A stretch of 64,000 nt of DNA, from NCBI GenBank assembly GCA_964397485.1, contig CAYNHT010000005.1:54994-118993 (forward strand). The letters run 5' to 3'. The stretch comes from CAYNHT01 sp964397485. Lineage in GTDB: Bacteria > Bacillota_I > Bacilli_A > RF39 > UBA660. A program made the position numbers and the translations under genes. This document shows positions 15,519 to 23,828 of this stretch, one piece after another; position 1 is the stretch's first letter, and each line of letters begins with the position of its first letter. Under the pieces are notes generated by a model, which was given only the letters and a program-made list of their open reading frames with translations, did not search any database and had not been told where the DNA came from.

Positions 15519-17357
15519 TTAATCATTCATTAAAAATTTTTTTAAAACATCATTTAATTCTGACTTTTGAATTGGTTTTGATAAATAATCATCAAATCCT
15601 TCATCTAGATATTTATTTTTCATTCCTGATATTGCATTAGCTGTAAAGGCAACAGTTGGAATATTATAACCATCTATTTGTTTTAATATCTTAAGAGTTT
15701 CAATACCACTCATCTTAGGCATCATATCATCTAATAAAATTAAGTCATATTTTTCACCATTATTAATTTTATCTATACATTCTTGACCACTCAATGCCTG
15801 TTCAATTACAACATTATAACTTTGAAATAATCTAGCAGCTACTTTTAAATTGATCTTATTATCATCTACTACTAGTATTTTTTTATCTGAAATATCTATT
15901 TCAATTCCATCAGCTTGTTTTTTCTCTTGTTCCATAACAGTAGCTGGATTCTTAACTATTTTTTGATCAATAGCAACTGTGAACTTAGAACCTTTACCAT
16001 ATACACTTTGTACTACAATTTGACCATTCATAAGTTCAACTAATTTCTTAGTAATTGCAAGCCCTAATCCAGTACCTTCAATAGTGATATTTTTTTCAGC
16101 ATCAAATCTTTCAAATTTAGTAAATAATTTATCAATCTTATCTTTCTTTATACCTATACCGCTATCTTCTACTGAGAAGATTAAACGACATACATCACCT
16201 TTTATAACTGAACTAACTTTAAATTCTATATAACCTTCTTTGGTATATTTAACTGAGTTTGTTAAAATATTGATAATAATTTGTTTTAAACGAACATAAT
16301 CTCCATATAAAACAGGAGGTATAGTTTCATCAAAATCAGTTCTAAATTCTAATGGTTTATCTCCCATTCTACCTTTAGTAAGAGATACTAGATCCTTTAA
16401 GACTTTTTCAAAACTATATTCTGTATTTACAATTTCTAATTTATTTGCTTCTATCTTAGAAATATCTAATATACCATTTACTATTTCAAGTAAACTATCT
16501 GAAGCCATGATTATATCTTTAACTTCTTCTTTAGCATTATCTGGTATTTCTTCATCTAATAAAGCTTGACTAAATCCTACAATAGCATTTAGAGGAGTTC
16601 TAATTTCATGAGACATATTAGATAAGAAATCTGTTTTAGCATTATTAGCTTTTTCAGCTTGGGTTCTTGCTATATTAAGTTCATTAATTAATTTTAAATC
16701 GGGATTTTCAATTGTAAAGTACATAAAGAATGTTACAAAAACTGTTACCGATGTTACTAATAATATTTCTGGGTATGAAAATTGAATTATTGCTGCTACT
16801 ATATTAAGTACTATATAAGCAAACATTGGTAAATATTTATGTGATTTAACATCTTTAAATTTTACAATTATACATAGTATCATAACTACAAATGCAACTG
16901 TTGATACACCATATAATAAATCAGCACTTGGTCCATAAGTATAAACAACACCATTTTCACTAAAATTATGTAATGGGAAAATAAAGATGAGCGCTAAAAT
17001 AATTACAAATATTGATATAGTTATAGGTAATACATATTTTTTAAATATTTCTTTTACTCTTTCTATATTTTTAGAGTTTTTAAAAGATATTACAAAAGTA
17101 TATATTGTAAATAGAAATACCCATGTTAATAAATATACTAAGTATAACTTGCATAAAAGATTAACAAATGGATTGGTAACATCAACTAGTGCTAAAGCGG
17201 TACTAGCATAATCTAATATTAACCCTATAAAGGTTGTAATAATAAGAGCTGAATAAATCTTATTTTCAATATTCATTATTTTTTTCTTACTAAAATAAAC
17301 AACCATCAAAAGTATCATATAAGTGGTACTACATATTTGAAAATACAAACTACTCAT
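15519..17357 (-). CDS. Hybrid sensor histidine kinase with seven-helix membrane sensor
   Basis: A 612-residue membrane kinase. The first 215 residues form about seven transmembrane helices. HisKA follows, with S-H-E-I-R-T-P (phospho-His at residue 250), then an HATPase domain with N, G1 (D-S-G-I-G-I) and G2 (G-T-G-L-G-L) boxes, and a C-terminal receiver (V-V-D-D-N ... L-L-D-D-M-M-P) whose phospho-Asp precedes D-M-M-P. The chain would be His to Asp to the HPt gene next door. The start at 17357 is chosen for AAGTGAG just upstream; an ATG 30 bases earlier lacks a binding site. Its receiver closely resembles that of the kinase at 19000. Confidence 0.9.
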   Translation of the reverse strand: MSSLYFQICSTTYMILLMVVYFSKKKIMNIENKIYSALIITTFIGLILDYASTALALVDVTNPFVNLLCKLYLVYLLTWVFLFTIYTFVISFKNSKNIERVKEIFKKYVLPITISIFVIILALIFIFPLHNFSENGVVYTYGPSADLLYGVSTVAFVVMILCIIVKFKDVKSHKYLPMFAYIVLNIVAAIIQFSYPEILLVTSVTVFVTFFMYFTIENPDLKLINELNIARTQAEKANNAKTDFLSNMSHEIRTPLNAIVGFSQALLDEEIPDNAKEEVKDIIMASDSLLEIVNGILDISKIEANKLEIVNTEYSFEKVLKDLVSLTKGRMGDKPLEFRTDFDETIPPVLYGDYVRLKQIIINILTNSVKYTKEGYIEFKVSSVIKGDVCRLIFSVEDSGIGIKKDKIDKLFTKFERFDAEKNITIEGTGLGLAITKKLVELMNGQIVVQSVYGKGSKFTVAIDQKIVKNPATVMEQEKKQADGIEIDISDKKILVVDDNKINLKVAARLFQSYNVVIEQALSGQECIDKINNGEKYDLILLDDMMPKMSGIETLKILKQIDGYNIPTVAFTANAISGMKNKYLDEGFDDYLSKPIQKSELNDVLKKFLMND

Positions 17358-17431
17358 AATTCTCACTTCTTTCAATTCTATAAACATTTTAACATAATAT
17401 ATAATATAATTGCAACTGAAAATATAAATAG

Positions 17432-17469
17432 AAAAAAGAATAAATTATATTAGTATAACTTATTCTTTT
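17432..17469 (-). terminator. Terminator after the HAD-PlsC gene
   Basis: AAAAGAATAA (17434-17443) and TTATTCTTTT (17460-17469) form a 10-bp stem around an AT loop that can itself pair in part. Six T follow on the minus strand. Confidence 0.75.
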
Positions 17470-17473
17470 AATA

Positions 17474-18874
17474 TTATCTTTTTAATGTTAATGTCTTATT
17501 TATTTCAGCTTCTTTTTCCATGTTTTCCCAAATCATAGTTGAAAGAATTTCTTTTAACTTATCATTTACTTCTTCTAAGTTATCCTCAGGTCTAACTATA
17601 AATGGTTCTCCAATACGAGCTAATAAATCATTACTTCTAAAGCGATAGTTATTATTTATAGCAATTGGAACAATTGGAGCTCCTGTTAACTGAGCAATCA
17701 TAACTGGCCCAGGTAATAAATCTAACATATATTTTTCAGGATCTCTATTTCTTGTTCCTTCTGGGAAAATAAAGATATTACCGTTATTAGCAACTATACT
17801 TGTTAATGTTTCTAATGATTCAGCTTTACTTCTCATACTATGTCTATCTACAAATACGCAACCTACATTTTTATATAAAAGTCCACGTTTCATCTCTAAT
17901 AATTCAGATGCCGCTAAAAAGTGTACAGGTCTATTACCTAATGCAGGTAATAAAACAAATTGATCTTTATAATCTAAATGGTTAGCAACAAATATCATAC
18001 CATTTTGGTAAGGAATTAATTCTTTATTGATAATTTGTGGATTATAATAACCTTTAAAAGCAGGAATTATAACTCTATATGCCATCTTAAAGTTACGTTG
18101 ATGTTTTTCCATTTGTTCACGATTAACTTGATCTGCATAATATTGTTTTCTTTGTTTATAATAATCAATTAATTGTTGGCGTGTTAATTTAGCTTCATCT
18201 TTTGCTCTTACCCTTTTAAATTTACCATCAACAACATACTGTGTATCACCTAGTTCTTTTTCTTGGGACATTGCAATTTGTTGTATAATTTCATCAGATT
18301 CTTTAAACCCACTTACTCTTATCATATTTTCAACATCACAATTTTGATTATATCCAGCGTCAAAACATAATACTTTAGAAATCTTGCTTATTGCCTCAAT
18401 ATTATCTTCTTTATCTTCCAACATAACGTCAATTTGACGTTTACTACAAGCCAAAGTTTTATCTCTAGCACTATTCTTTTCAGAACAATAATCAATACCA
18501 TCAAACACAATACCTTCTTTTTTATAACGTTTTTCAATCATATATCTAAAAAATGCACCAAGTGGAGTTCGATTATCAACATACACTCTTGATGTGATAT
18601 TATAAAGTTTATGGCCTTCATCACGCCATTTTTTCATTGATTCAACAGCAGCATCCATAAGTGGACTATACATACAATATTCATAGATATGCTTAATCCA
18701 AAATAACTGACGTTTAGTACGACTACAATTAAAAATATCTGCAATATCATACTTATCAATATTTATTTCCTCATCTGTTTTTTTAAAGTGCTTTTTCCCC
18801 TTTTCAATTTGAAAACGGAATAAGTCAAATATAACTCCATCTGCATCGATTCCGATATTCAAAGCCCTTTTCAT
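17474..18874 (-). CDS. Fusion of HAD-type phosphatase and PlsC-type acyltransferase
   Basis: A 466-residue two-domain protein. Residues 1-215 resemble the 5'-nucleotidase (NT5C-like) branch of HAD phosphatases: D-A-D-G-V-I near residue 10, a later N-I-T-S-R and M-L-E-D-K-E-D. Residues 260-455 are a 1-acyl-glycerol-3-phosphate acyltransferase domain with N-H-L-D-Y-K-D (the H-x4-D catalytic pair), V-D-R and F-P-E-G-T-R. The acyltransferase would make phosphatidic acid at the membrane. The phosphatase substrate is unknown. Both active sites look complete. It sits between the two kinase genes on the element, with terminators on both sides, so it is its own transcript. Confidence 0.82.
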   Translation of the reverse strand: MKRALNIGIDADGVIFDLFRFQIEKGKKHFKKTDEEINIDKYDIADIFNCSRTKRQLFWIKHIYEYCMYSPLMDAAVESMKKWRDEGHKLYNITSRVYVDNRTPLGAFFRYMIEKRYKKEGIVFDGIDYCSEKNSARDKTLACSKRQIDVMLEDKEDNIEAISKISKVLCFDAGYNQNCDVENMIRVSGFKESDEIIQQIAMSQEKELGDTQYVVDGKFKRVRAKDEAKLTRQQLIDYYKQRKQYYADQVNREQMEKHQRNFKMAYRVIIPAFKGYYNPQIINKELIPYQNGMIFVANHLDYKDQFVLLPALGNRPVHFLAASELLEMKRGLLYKNVGCVFVDRHSMRSKAESLETLTSIVANNGNIFIFPEGTRNRDPEKYMLDLLPGPVMIAQLTGAPIVPIAINNNYRFRSNDLLARIGEPFIVRPEDNLEEVNDKLKEILSTMIWENMEKEAEINKTLTLKR

Positions 18875-18980
18875 AACATATCCCCCTTTTTGTTGGGATT
18901 TATTCTACTACATTATTATTTTTTTGTCAAATTTTTTCCATATATTTGAAAAACTTATGATTTTTAAAGGGTTATAGCAC

Positions 18981-19010
18981 AAAAAAAATATGAATTTTAT
19001 CATATTTTTT
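18981..19010 (-). terminator. Terminator of the second hybrid kinase
   Basis: A stem of AAATATGA with TCATATTT around a short loop, then eight T on the minus strand. It overlaps the kinase stop codon at 19000-19002. Confidence 0.8.
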
Positions 19011-21183
19011 CTTTTCTTAAATAAGTTTTTAATATTTCATTTAACTCATTAACATCAATTGGTTTTGATAAGTAACCATTAAATCCTTCTTCAAGATACT
19101 TTTCTTTTACCCCAACTATTGCATCTGCTGTAAGTACTATAACAGGTGTATCAAAACTTTTATTCTTTTTAAGTTCGTGTAATGTTTCAACACCACTTTT
19201 TTCAGGCATCATCTGATCTAATAAAATCAAATCATATTTTTTACCTTCTTTTATTAAATCAATACACTGTTGACCACTTTCAACACACTCAATATCCATT
19301 TCATATGGTTTTAATAAACGAGCCGCTACCTTTAAGTTCAATTTATTATCATCAACAATTAATATCGAACTACCTTTGGCATTAAAAAATCCCACTTTTT
19401 TCTTTTGAATTATATATTCTTCAATATCACCAATAGTTTCCTCATCCATTATTTTCTGAGTAATTGATACAGTAAATTTACTTCCTTCACCTGGTTTACT
19501 TTCAGCAATAATCTGACCATGTAATGCATCAATTAGCTTTTTAGTAATAGCCAGTCCCAAATCTAAAGCATAATCTTCATTTACAGAATCATCGAATAGT
19601 TTTTCTAATTTATCTTTTTCAATTCCTTGTCCAGTATCTTCTATTGATACAATTAAATTAACCTTTGATTGCTTCTTTTCAGCTTTTGCTGAAATAGTTA
19701 TTACCCCTTTTTCAGTATATTGAACAGCATTATTCAATATATTCAATAATACCTGACGTATTTTACTGCTATCTCCAAATAATTTTATAGGAATATCTGA
19801 ATCAATATTTAATTTTAAATTAATATTCTTTTTACCAATATTCTCTTTAGTAATCCCCACTAAATCTTTAAATAGTTTTGGAACATCATATTCTTTTTCT
19901 TTTTTTTCTAAAACGCCTGATTCGATTTTAGAAATATCTAATAATCCATCAAGAATATCTAATAGATTCTTACTAGCACTATTAATATTTTCAACATCCT
20001 CACGAGCTGCCATTGGAAGACTTTCTGATAAAGCAGATTCACTTAACCCTATAATAGCATTCATTGGTGTTCTAATTTCATGAGACATATGTGTTAAAAA
20101 TTCTGATTTGGCTTTATTAGCTTTTTTCGCATCATTTAAAGCATTTTGTAACAAATTATTTTGCTTACGCATATATTCGGCATTTTCTGTTACATTCTTA
20201 GTTAAAATAGTAACATGAGCTTCACCTCTACTGTGGGTAAAGAAAACAGTACTTTCTAACCAAATTGTATCATTATCACTTATATAACGATATCTTGTAG
20301 AAAATGGTTCTAATCGTTTTTCTTCTACAAATTTTGCAAAATTAGCAAGCGATAAATCTTCTAAAACTTGTTCTTGGTCATCTAAATAAACGTATTTTTT
20401 AATAATATTCGATATTTCAGTCTCATACTTGCCATTTTTTTCAACTCCAAAATAATGAGTATCTTCTTTTAAATTACGTAAATTAAATTCACCTGATGCT
20501 ATATTAACATTCATTTCTATATCATAAGAAGCTGAAGTAATTTGATTTAATTTTTTTTCTCTAATTTTTATGTCGCTAGCTTGAATAACTAATAAATGTT
20601 GACGATCATATTCTTTGGTTACATCTAAAATAGATATAACTTCATATTTTGCTTTCTTTTCAGCAAATGGATATATTTTAACTTTTATCCATTTAGTTGT
20701 TTGTTGATAGGTTGGATGACGATAAGAAATCATTTGGCTAACAAATTCACTGTTTTCATCCCATTTTCTTAATTCATCCTTAATAATAGGAGTTTCAAAA
20801 ATATCGGAAATTAATTTCATACCCTCTTCTTCAGTATCAACATTTTCAATTCCTAAAACTTCATTTACATTTTTAGTCATATAAATTATTTTGTCATTTA
20901 CTTTATCATACATAAAATAAACAGTATCTGAATTTTTTACTAACGAGTTAAATAATTTATCTCTATAACGTAGTTCTTTTGCTTTTTTTCGTCCATGAAT
21001 ATAACTATTGACATAAAATGCAAAAATCAATGATAATAATATAATAATACCTTTTATAAAATTATTAGATAGTATACCCTTATTTAACTTTTCAAAATCT
21101 ACATGATTATAAAATAAGTAAATACATACTCCTACAGCAATTACAAATAGGAACAAAAAGACTTTTTTTATTTGTTGTTTCAT
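19000..21183 (-). CDS. Hybrid sensor histidine kinase with PAS sensors
   Basis: A 727-residue kinase with two N-terminal transmembrane helices (about residues 7-25 and 43-60), two PAS-like regions (about 75-190 and 215-335), HisKA with S-H-E-I-R-T-P, HATPase and a C-terminal receiver (I-V-D-D-N ... L-L-D-Q-M-M-P). The ATPase G2 box reads A-L-D-L-G-L instead of G-T-G-L-G-L and the F-box region is short, so catalysis may be weak. The N box and G1 (D-T-G-Q-G-I) are intact. AAAGGAG precedes the start. Receiver and core match the neighbouring kinase, so the pair probably arose by duplication with a sensor swap. Confidence 0.88.
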   Translation of the reverse strand: MKQQIKKVFLFLFVIAVGVCIYLFYNHVDFEKLNKGILSNNFIKGIIILLSLIFAFYVNSYIHGRKKAKELRYRDKLFNSLVKNSDTVYFMYDKVNDKIIYMTKNVNEVLGIENVDTEEEGMKLISDIFETPIIKDELRKWDENSEFVSQMISYRHPTYQQTTKWIKVKIYPFAEKKAKYEVISILDVTKEYDRQHLLVIQASDIKIREKKLNQITSASYDIEMNVNIASGEFNLRNLKEDTHYFGVEKNGKYETEISNIIKKYVYLDDQEQVLEDLSLANFAKFVEEKRLEPFSTRYRYISDNDTIWLESTVFFTHSRGEAHVTILTKNVTENAEYMRKQNNLLQNALNDAKKANKAKSEFLTHMSHEIRTPMNAIIGLSESALSESLPMAAREDVENINSASKNLLDILDGLLDISKIESGVLEKKEKEYDVPKLFKDLVGITKENIGKKNINLKLNIDSDIPIKLFGDSSKIRQVLLNILNNAVQYTEKGVITISAKAEKKQSKVNLIVSIEDTGQGIEKDKLEKLFDDSVNEDYALDLGLAITKKLIDALHGQIIAESKPGEGSKFTVSITQKIMDEETIGDIEEYIIQKKKVGFFNAKGSSILIVDDNKLNLKVAARLLKPYEMDIECVESGQQCIDLIKEGKKYDLILLDQMMPEKSGVETLHELKKNKSFDTPVIVLTADAIVGVKEKYLEEGFNGYLSKPIDVNELNEILKTYLRKEKI

Positions 21184-21272
21184 AAAAATTCTCCTTTATT
21201 ATCTCTATAGTGATTATATCATATATATAATTCATGTCAACATTATTTGCCAATCTATCCTTATATATCAAC

Positions 21273-21296
21273 AAAAAAACAGCTTTTTGGCTGTTT
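21273..21296 (-). terminator. Terminator at the right end of the element
   Basis: AAACAGC (21277-21283) and GCTGTTT (21290-21296) form a stem followed by T residues on the minus strand. It lies 34 bases inside the element, where it would stop transcripts of the truncated coat gene before the kinase. Confidence 0.75.
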
Positions 21297-21314
21297 AGTG
21301 TCAATATATTAATG

Positions 21315-21342
21315 TTATCACTTATCCAACAAACATGTGGTA
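21315..21342. other. Right attachment site (attR) of the cotD-intervening element
   Basis: The core CAAACATGTGGTA (21330-21342) is identical to the left copy. The arm TTATCACTTA (21315-21324) lies five bases inside the core, the same distance as the opposite-facing arm at the left end. Confidence 0.82.
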
Positions 21343-21496
21343 CTTCATGACAGAAATCTTTTTGTACACATTTTGTTATAGTTGGTTCCATTACTGGTTG
21401 ATTCATACAAGGATCAGGGCAACAAGGATTTACTCCTCCAGGGCCCATCATTCCTGGATTTTGAAAACCAAAACCACATCTTTTATTAAATAACAT
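21330..21496 (-). pseudogene. 5' fragment of a CotD-family spore coat gene
   Basis: The fragment encodes 56 residues with Gly-, Pro- and Cys-rich sequence (G-P-G-G-V-N-P-C-C-P-D-P-C) and then I-T-K-C-V-Q-K-D-F-C-H-E-V-P-H-V-C up to the core. Beyond it the frame reads on into unrelated element sequence for 73 more residues, which is not coat-like. The start has AGGGGGATT upstream. CotD proteins sit in the inner spore coat and are made in the mother cell. The 3' half is at 12862-12995. Whether the fragment is a dead gene or a gene awaiting excision is not shown. Confidence 0.85.
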
Positions 21497-21519
21497 ATAT
21501 TAATCCCCCTTATCTAGTT

Positions 21520-21528
21520 TATAATATG
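21520..21528 (-). promoter_or_regulatory. Possible sigma-K-like -10 element before the cotD 5' half
   Basis: CATATTATA fits the sigma-K -10 pattern CATAnnnTA and ends 23 bases before the ATG at 21496. An AC dinucleotide lies 14 bases upstream, shorter than the 16-17 expected. The box also contains TATA, so a housekeeping promoter cannot be excluded. Confidence 0.35.
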
Positions 21529-21560
21529 ATAAAAGGGATTTTGTGAATATGGAATTAGCC

Positions 21561-22868
21561 TTAAAAAGGCATTTTAAGATTACCATTTTTCATTTGTTTC
21601 ATCATTTGCTTCATTTGTTCGAATTGCTTAAGTAAACGATTGACCTCTTCTACACTTCTACCAGAACCTTTTGCGATTCTTATTTTACGGCTAGCTTTTA
21701 AAATATCTGGATTTCTTCTTTCATAAGGAGTCATTGATAAAATAATTGCTTCTAAGTGAGCCATATCTTTAGGATTAACTTTCACATCTTTAAGACCCAT
21801 TTTAGACGCTCCAGGAATCATCTTAATTATATTTTCAATTGGACCTAATTTTTTAATTTGTTTTAATTGACTTAAAAAATCCTCTAAATCAAAGTTACCT
21901 TTTTGCATCTTTTTAGCAGCCTTTAATGCTTCATCATGATCAATTACTTCTTCAGCTTTCTCAATCATGGATAAAATATCACCCATACCAAGAATTCTAG
22001 TTGCCATACGGTCTGGATGAAATTCTTCTAACCCATCCATTTTCTCACTAACACCTATAAATTTGATTGGAATGTTTGTTAAATGTCTGATTGATAAAGC
22101 TGCTCCACCTTTAGTATCACCATCTAGTTTTGTTAAAACAGCACCTGTTAAAGGTAAATTACTATTGAATCCTTCAATAACATTAATAGCATCTTGACCA
22201 GTCATACTATCAACAACTAATAATATCTCATTAGGATTTACTGTCTCATTTATATTTTTCAATTCAATCATTAATTGTTCATCTATATGTAATCGCCCTG
22301 CTGTATCAATTAAGACATAGTTATAATTATTTTCTTTGGCATAACTAATAGCATTTTTAGCAATTTCAACCGGGTTTCCTGCACCTTCATCATAAACTGG
22401 TATATTAAGTTGTTTACCAAGTTGTTTTAATTGATCAATAGCAGCAGGTCTATATACATCACATGCTACTAGTAAAGGTTTACGATTGTGCTTTTTTCTT
22501 AAGAAAGAAGCAATTTTTCCAATAGTAGTTGTTTTACCACCACCTTGTAAACCAACAATCATTAATATAGCCGGATTACCATTTATTATTAAATCTTGTT
22601 TTTCTCCACCTAATAATGAAACTAATTCATCTTTTACTATTTTTACAAACACTTCACTAGGTTTCAAACTCTTTTGAACTTCTTCTCCTAGTGCTTTTTC
22701 TTTTACATTATTTATAAATTCTTTGACTACTTTATAGTTAACATCAGCTTCTAATAAAGCTAATCTTATTTCTCTTGTGACTTCATTAATATTTTCTTCA
22801 CTTATTTTTCCGTATCCTTTTATTTTATGAATTGCGTTTTGCAATCTATCTCCTAAATTTTCTAACAT
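21561..22868 (-). CDS. ffh: Signal recognition particle protein Ffh (SRP54)
   Basis: The 435-residue GTPase of the signal recognition particle, which binds signal sequences emerging from the ribosome and docks with FtsY. It has the helical N domain, the G domain with G-L-Q-G-G-G-K-T-T near residue 107, D-T-A-G-R and T-K-L-D-G-D, and the Met-rich C-terminal M domain (K-Q-M-M-K-Q-M-K). The length is normal for the family. It is separated from ldh by a terminator, so it is expressed independently here, whereas ylxM usually precedes it directly. ftsY and ylxM lie 3-5 kb upstream. Confidence 0.97.
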   Translation of the reverse strand: MLENLGDRLQNAIHKIKGYGKISEENINEVTREIRLALLEADVNYKVVKEFINNVKEKALGEEVQKSLKPSEVFVKIVKDELVSLLGGEKQDLIINGNPAILMIVGLQGGGKTTTIGKIASFLRKKHNRKPLLVACDVYRPAAIDQLKQLGKQLNIPVYDEGAGNPVEIAKNAISYAKENNYNYVLIDTAGRLHIDEQLMIELKNINETVNPNEILLVVDSMTGQDAINVIEGFNSNLPLTGAVLTKLDGDTKGGAALSIRHLTNIPIKFIGVSEKMDGLEEFHPDRMATRILGMGDILSMIEKAEEVIDHDEALKAAKKMQKGNFDLEDFLSQLKQIKKLGPIENIIKMIPGASKMGLKDVKVNPKDMAHLEAIILSMTPYERRNPDILKASRKIRIAKGSGRSVEEVNRLLKQFEQMKQMMKQMKNGNLKMPF

Positions 22869-22903
22869 TCATATCACCTATACAATTATATCATAAATCA
22901 AAG

Positions 22904-22924
22904 AAAAAAAGCCATATAGGCTTT
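22904..22924 (-). terminator. Terminator of the ftsY-ldh gene run
   Basis: AAAGCC and GGCTTT pair around a 4-nt loop; the minus strand continues with seven T. It overlaps the ldh stop. Confidence 0.82.
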
Positions 22925-23828
22925 ATAATTTATCGACTTCTTTTTTAATAATATTTGCAGAATTAGAAAATTTTTCTTTTTCTTCTTCTGTAAAATTAAC
23001 CTCAATTAAACTTGTAACACCATTTTTTCCTACTACACTTGGCATACCAATATATATATCATGCTCTTTACTATAAGAAGAAACCGTTAGTATAGTATTT
23101 TCATCATCTAAAATAGCATTTGTAATACGTACTAAGACCATTCCAATAGCATAGTAAGTAGCACCTTTTCTATTTATTATTTCATATGCAGCGTTTTTTA
23201 CCTGTAAACTGATATTATCTAATTCAGATTTTTCTAAAAATTTTTGAACACTGACACTACCTACATAAGCATTAGACCATAAAACAAATTCACTATCCCC
23301 ATGTTCTCCCATGACATAAGCATGAACATTTTTAGGATTAACACTAAGTTTATCACCAATTAAGTAACGTAGTCTAGCGGTATCTAAAGTAGTACCACTA
23401 CCAATTACTTTACCAGCTGGGAATTTAGAATGCTTGAATGTAAAATAAGTCATAATGTCAACTGGATTAGTTGCTACTAAAAAAATTCCATCAAAACCAG
23501 TCGGTATAATCTTATCAATAATACTTTTAAATATTAAATTATTTTTTGATAATAAATCTAACCTTGTTTCACCTTTTTCTTGATTAGCCCCTGCACATAT
23601 ACAAATTATAGCTGCATCTTTACAATCATCATAACTGCCAGCTCTAATTTTAATTTTAGATGGCGCAAACGGTAATCCATGATTTAAATCCATAGCTTCT
23701 CCATCAATTCGTTGTTGATCTAAATCAATTAAGACAATCTCATTAACTTTTGTCCTTTGATTTAATAGAGCATAGGCATAACTCATACCTACATTACCAC
23801 AACCAATTATCACAACTTTATTTGTCAT
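22923..23828 (-). CDS. ldh: L-lactate dehydrogenase
   Basis: A 301-residue NAD-dependent enzyme that reduces pyruvate to lactate and regenerates NAD+ in fermentation. The Rossmann motif G-C-G-N-V-G appears near residue 8, the catalytic M-G-E-H-G-D-S-E (His) later, and the D-T-A-R-L-R substrate segment between. The ATG at 23828 overlaps the stop of the upstream ATPase gene (ATGA) and follows GGTGGTAAG, so it is preferred over a start six codons earlier. A malate dehydrogenase is the main alternative, but length and E-H-G-D-S fit LDH. Confidence 0.92.
   Translation of the reverse strand: MTNKVVIIGCGNVGMSYAYALLNQRTKVNEIVLIDLDQQRIDGEAMDLNHGLPFAPSKIKIRAGSYDDCKDAAIICICAGANQEKGETRLDLLSKNNLIFKSIIDKIIPTGFDGIFLVATNPVDIMTYFTFKHSKFPAGKVIGSGTTLDTARLRYLIGDKLSVNPKNVHAYVMGEHGDSEFVLWSNAYVGSVSVQKFLEKSELDNISLQVKNAAYEIINRKGATYYAIGMVLVRITNAILDDENTILTVSSYSKEHDIYIGMPSVVGKNGVTSLIEVNFTEEEKEKFSNSANIIKKEVDKL

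Larger units (their letters stand above)
12983..21342. mobile_element. 8.35-kb serine-recombinase element splitting a cotD-type coat gene
   Basis: The element lies between two 13-bp copies of CAAACATGTGGTA. Outside them are the two halves of one coat gene, which fuse in frame when the element is removed. Inside are a DUF4357-like ORF, a serine recombinase, a 30-codon ORF, an HPt protein, two hybrid histidine kinases and a HAD-PlsC protein, all on the minus strand. Joining the element ends makes a symmetrical attP-like site. The layout matches intervening elements that sporulating bacteria excise from sigK or spsM. No capsid, conjugation or replication genes are seen, so it cannot move far unaided. 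An alternative is a simple dead insertion. Confidence 0.82.

Noticed and set aside
21107..21496. A 129-codon frame that includes the cotD 5' half and overlaps the start of the kinase gene
   Set aside because: Coat-like sequence stops at the 13-bp core. The remaining codons are element DNA crossing a terminator, so this is not a real full-length protein.
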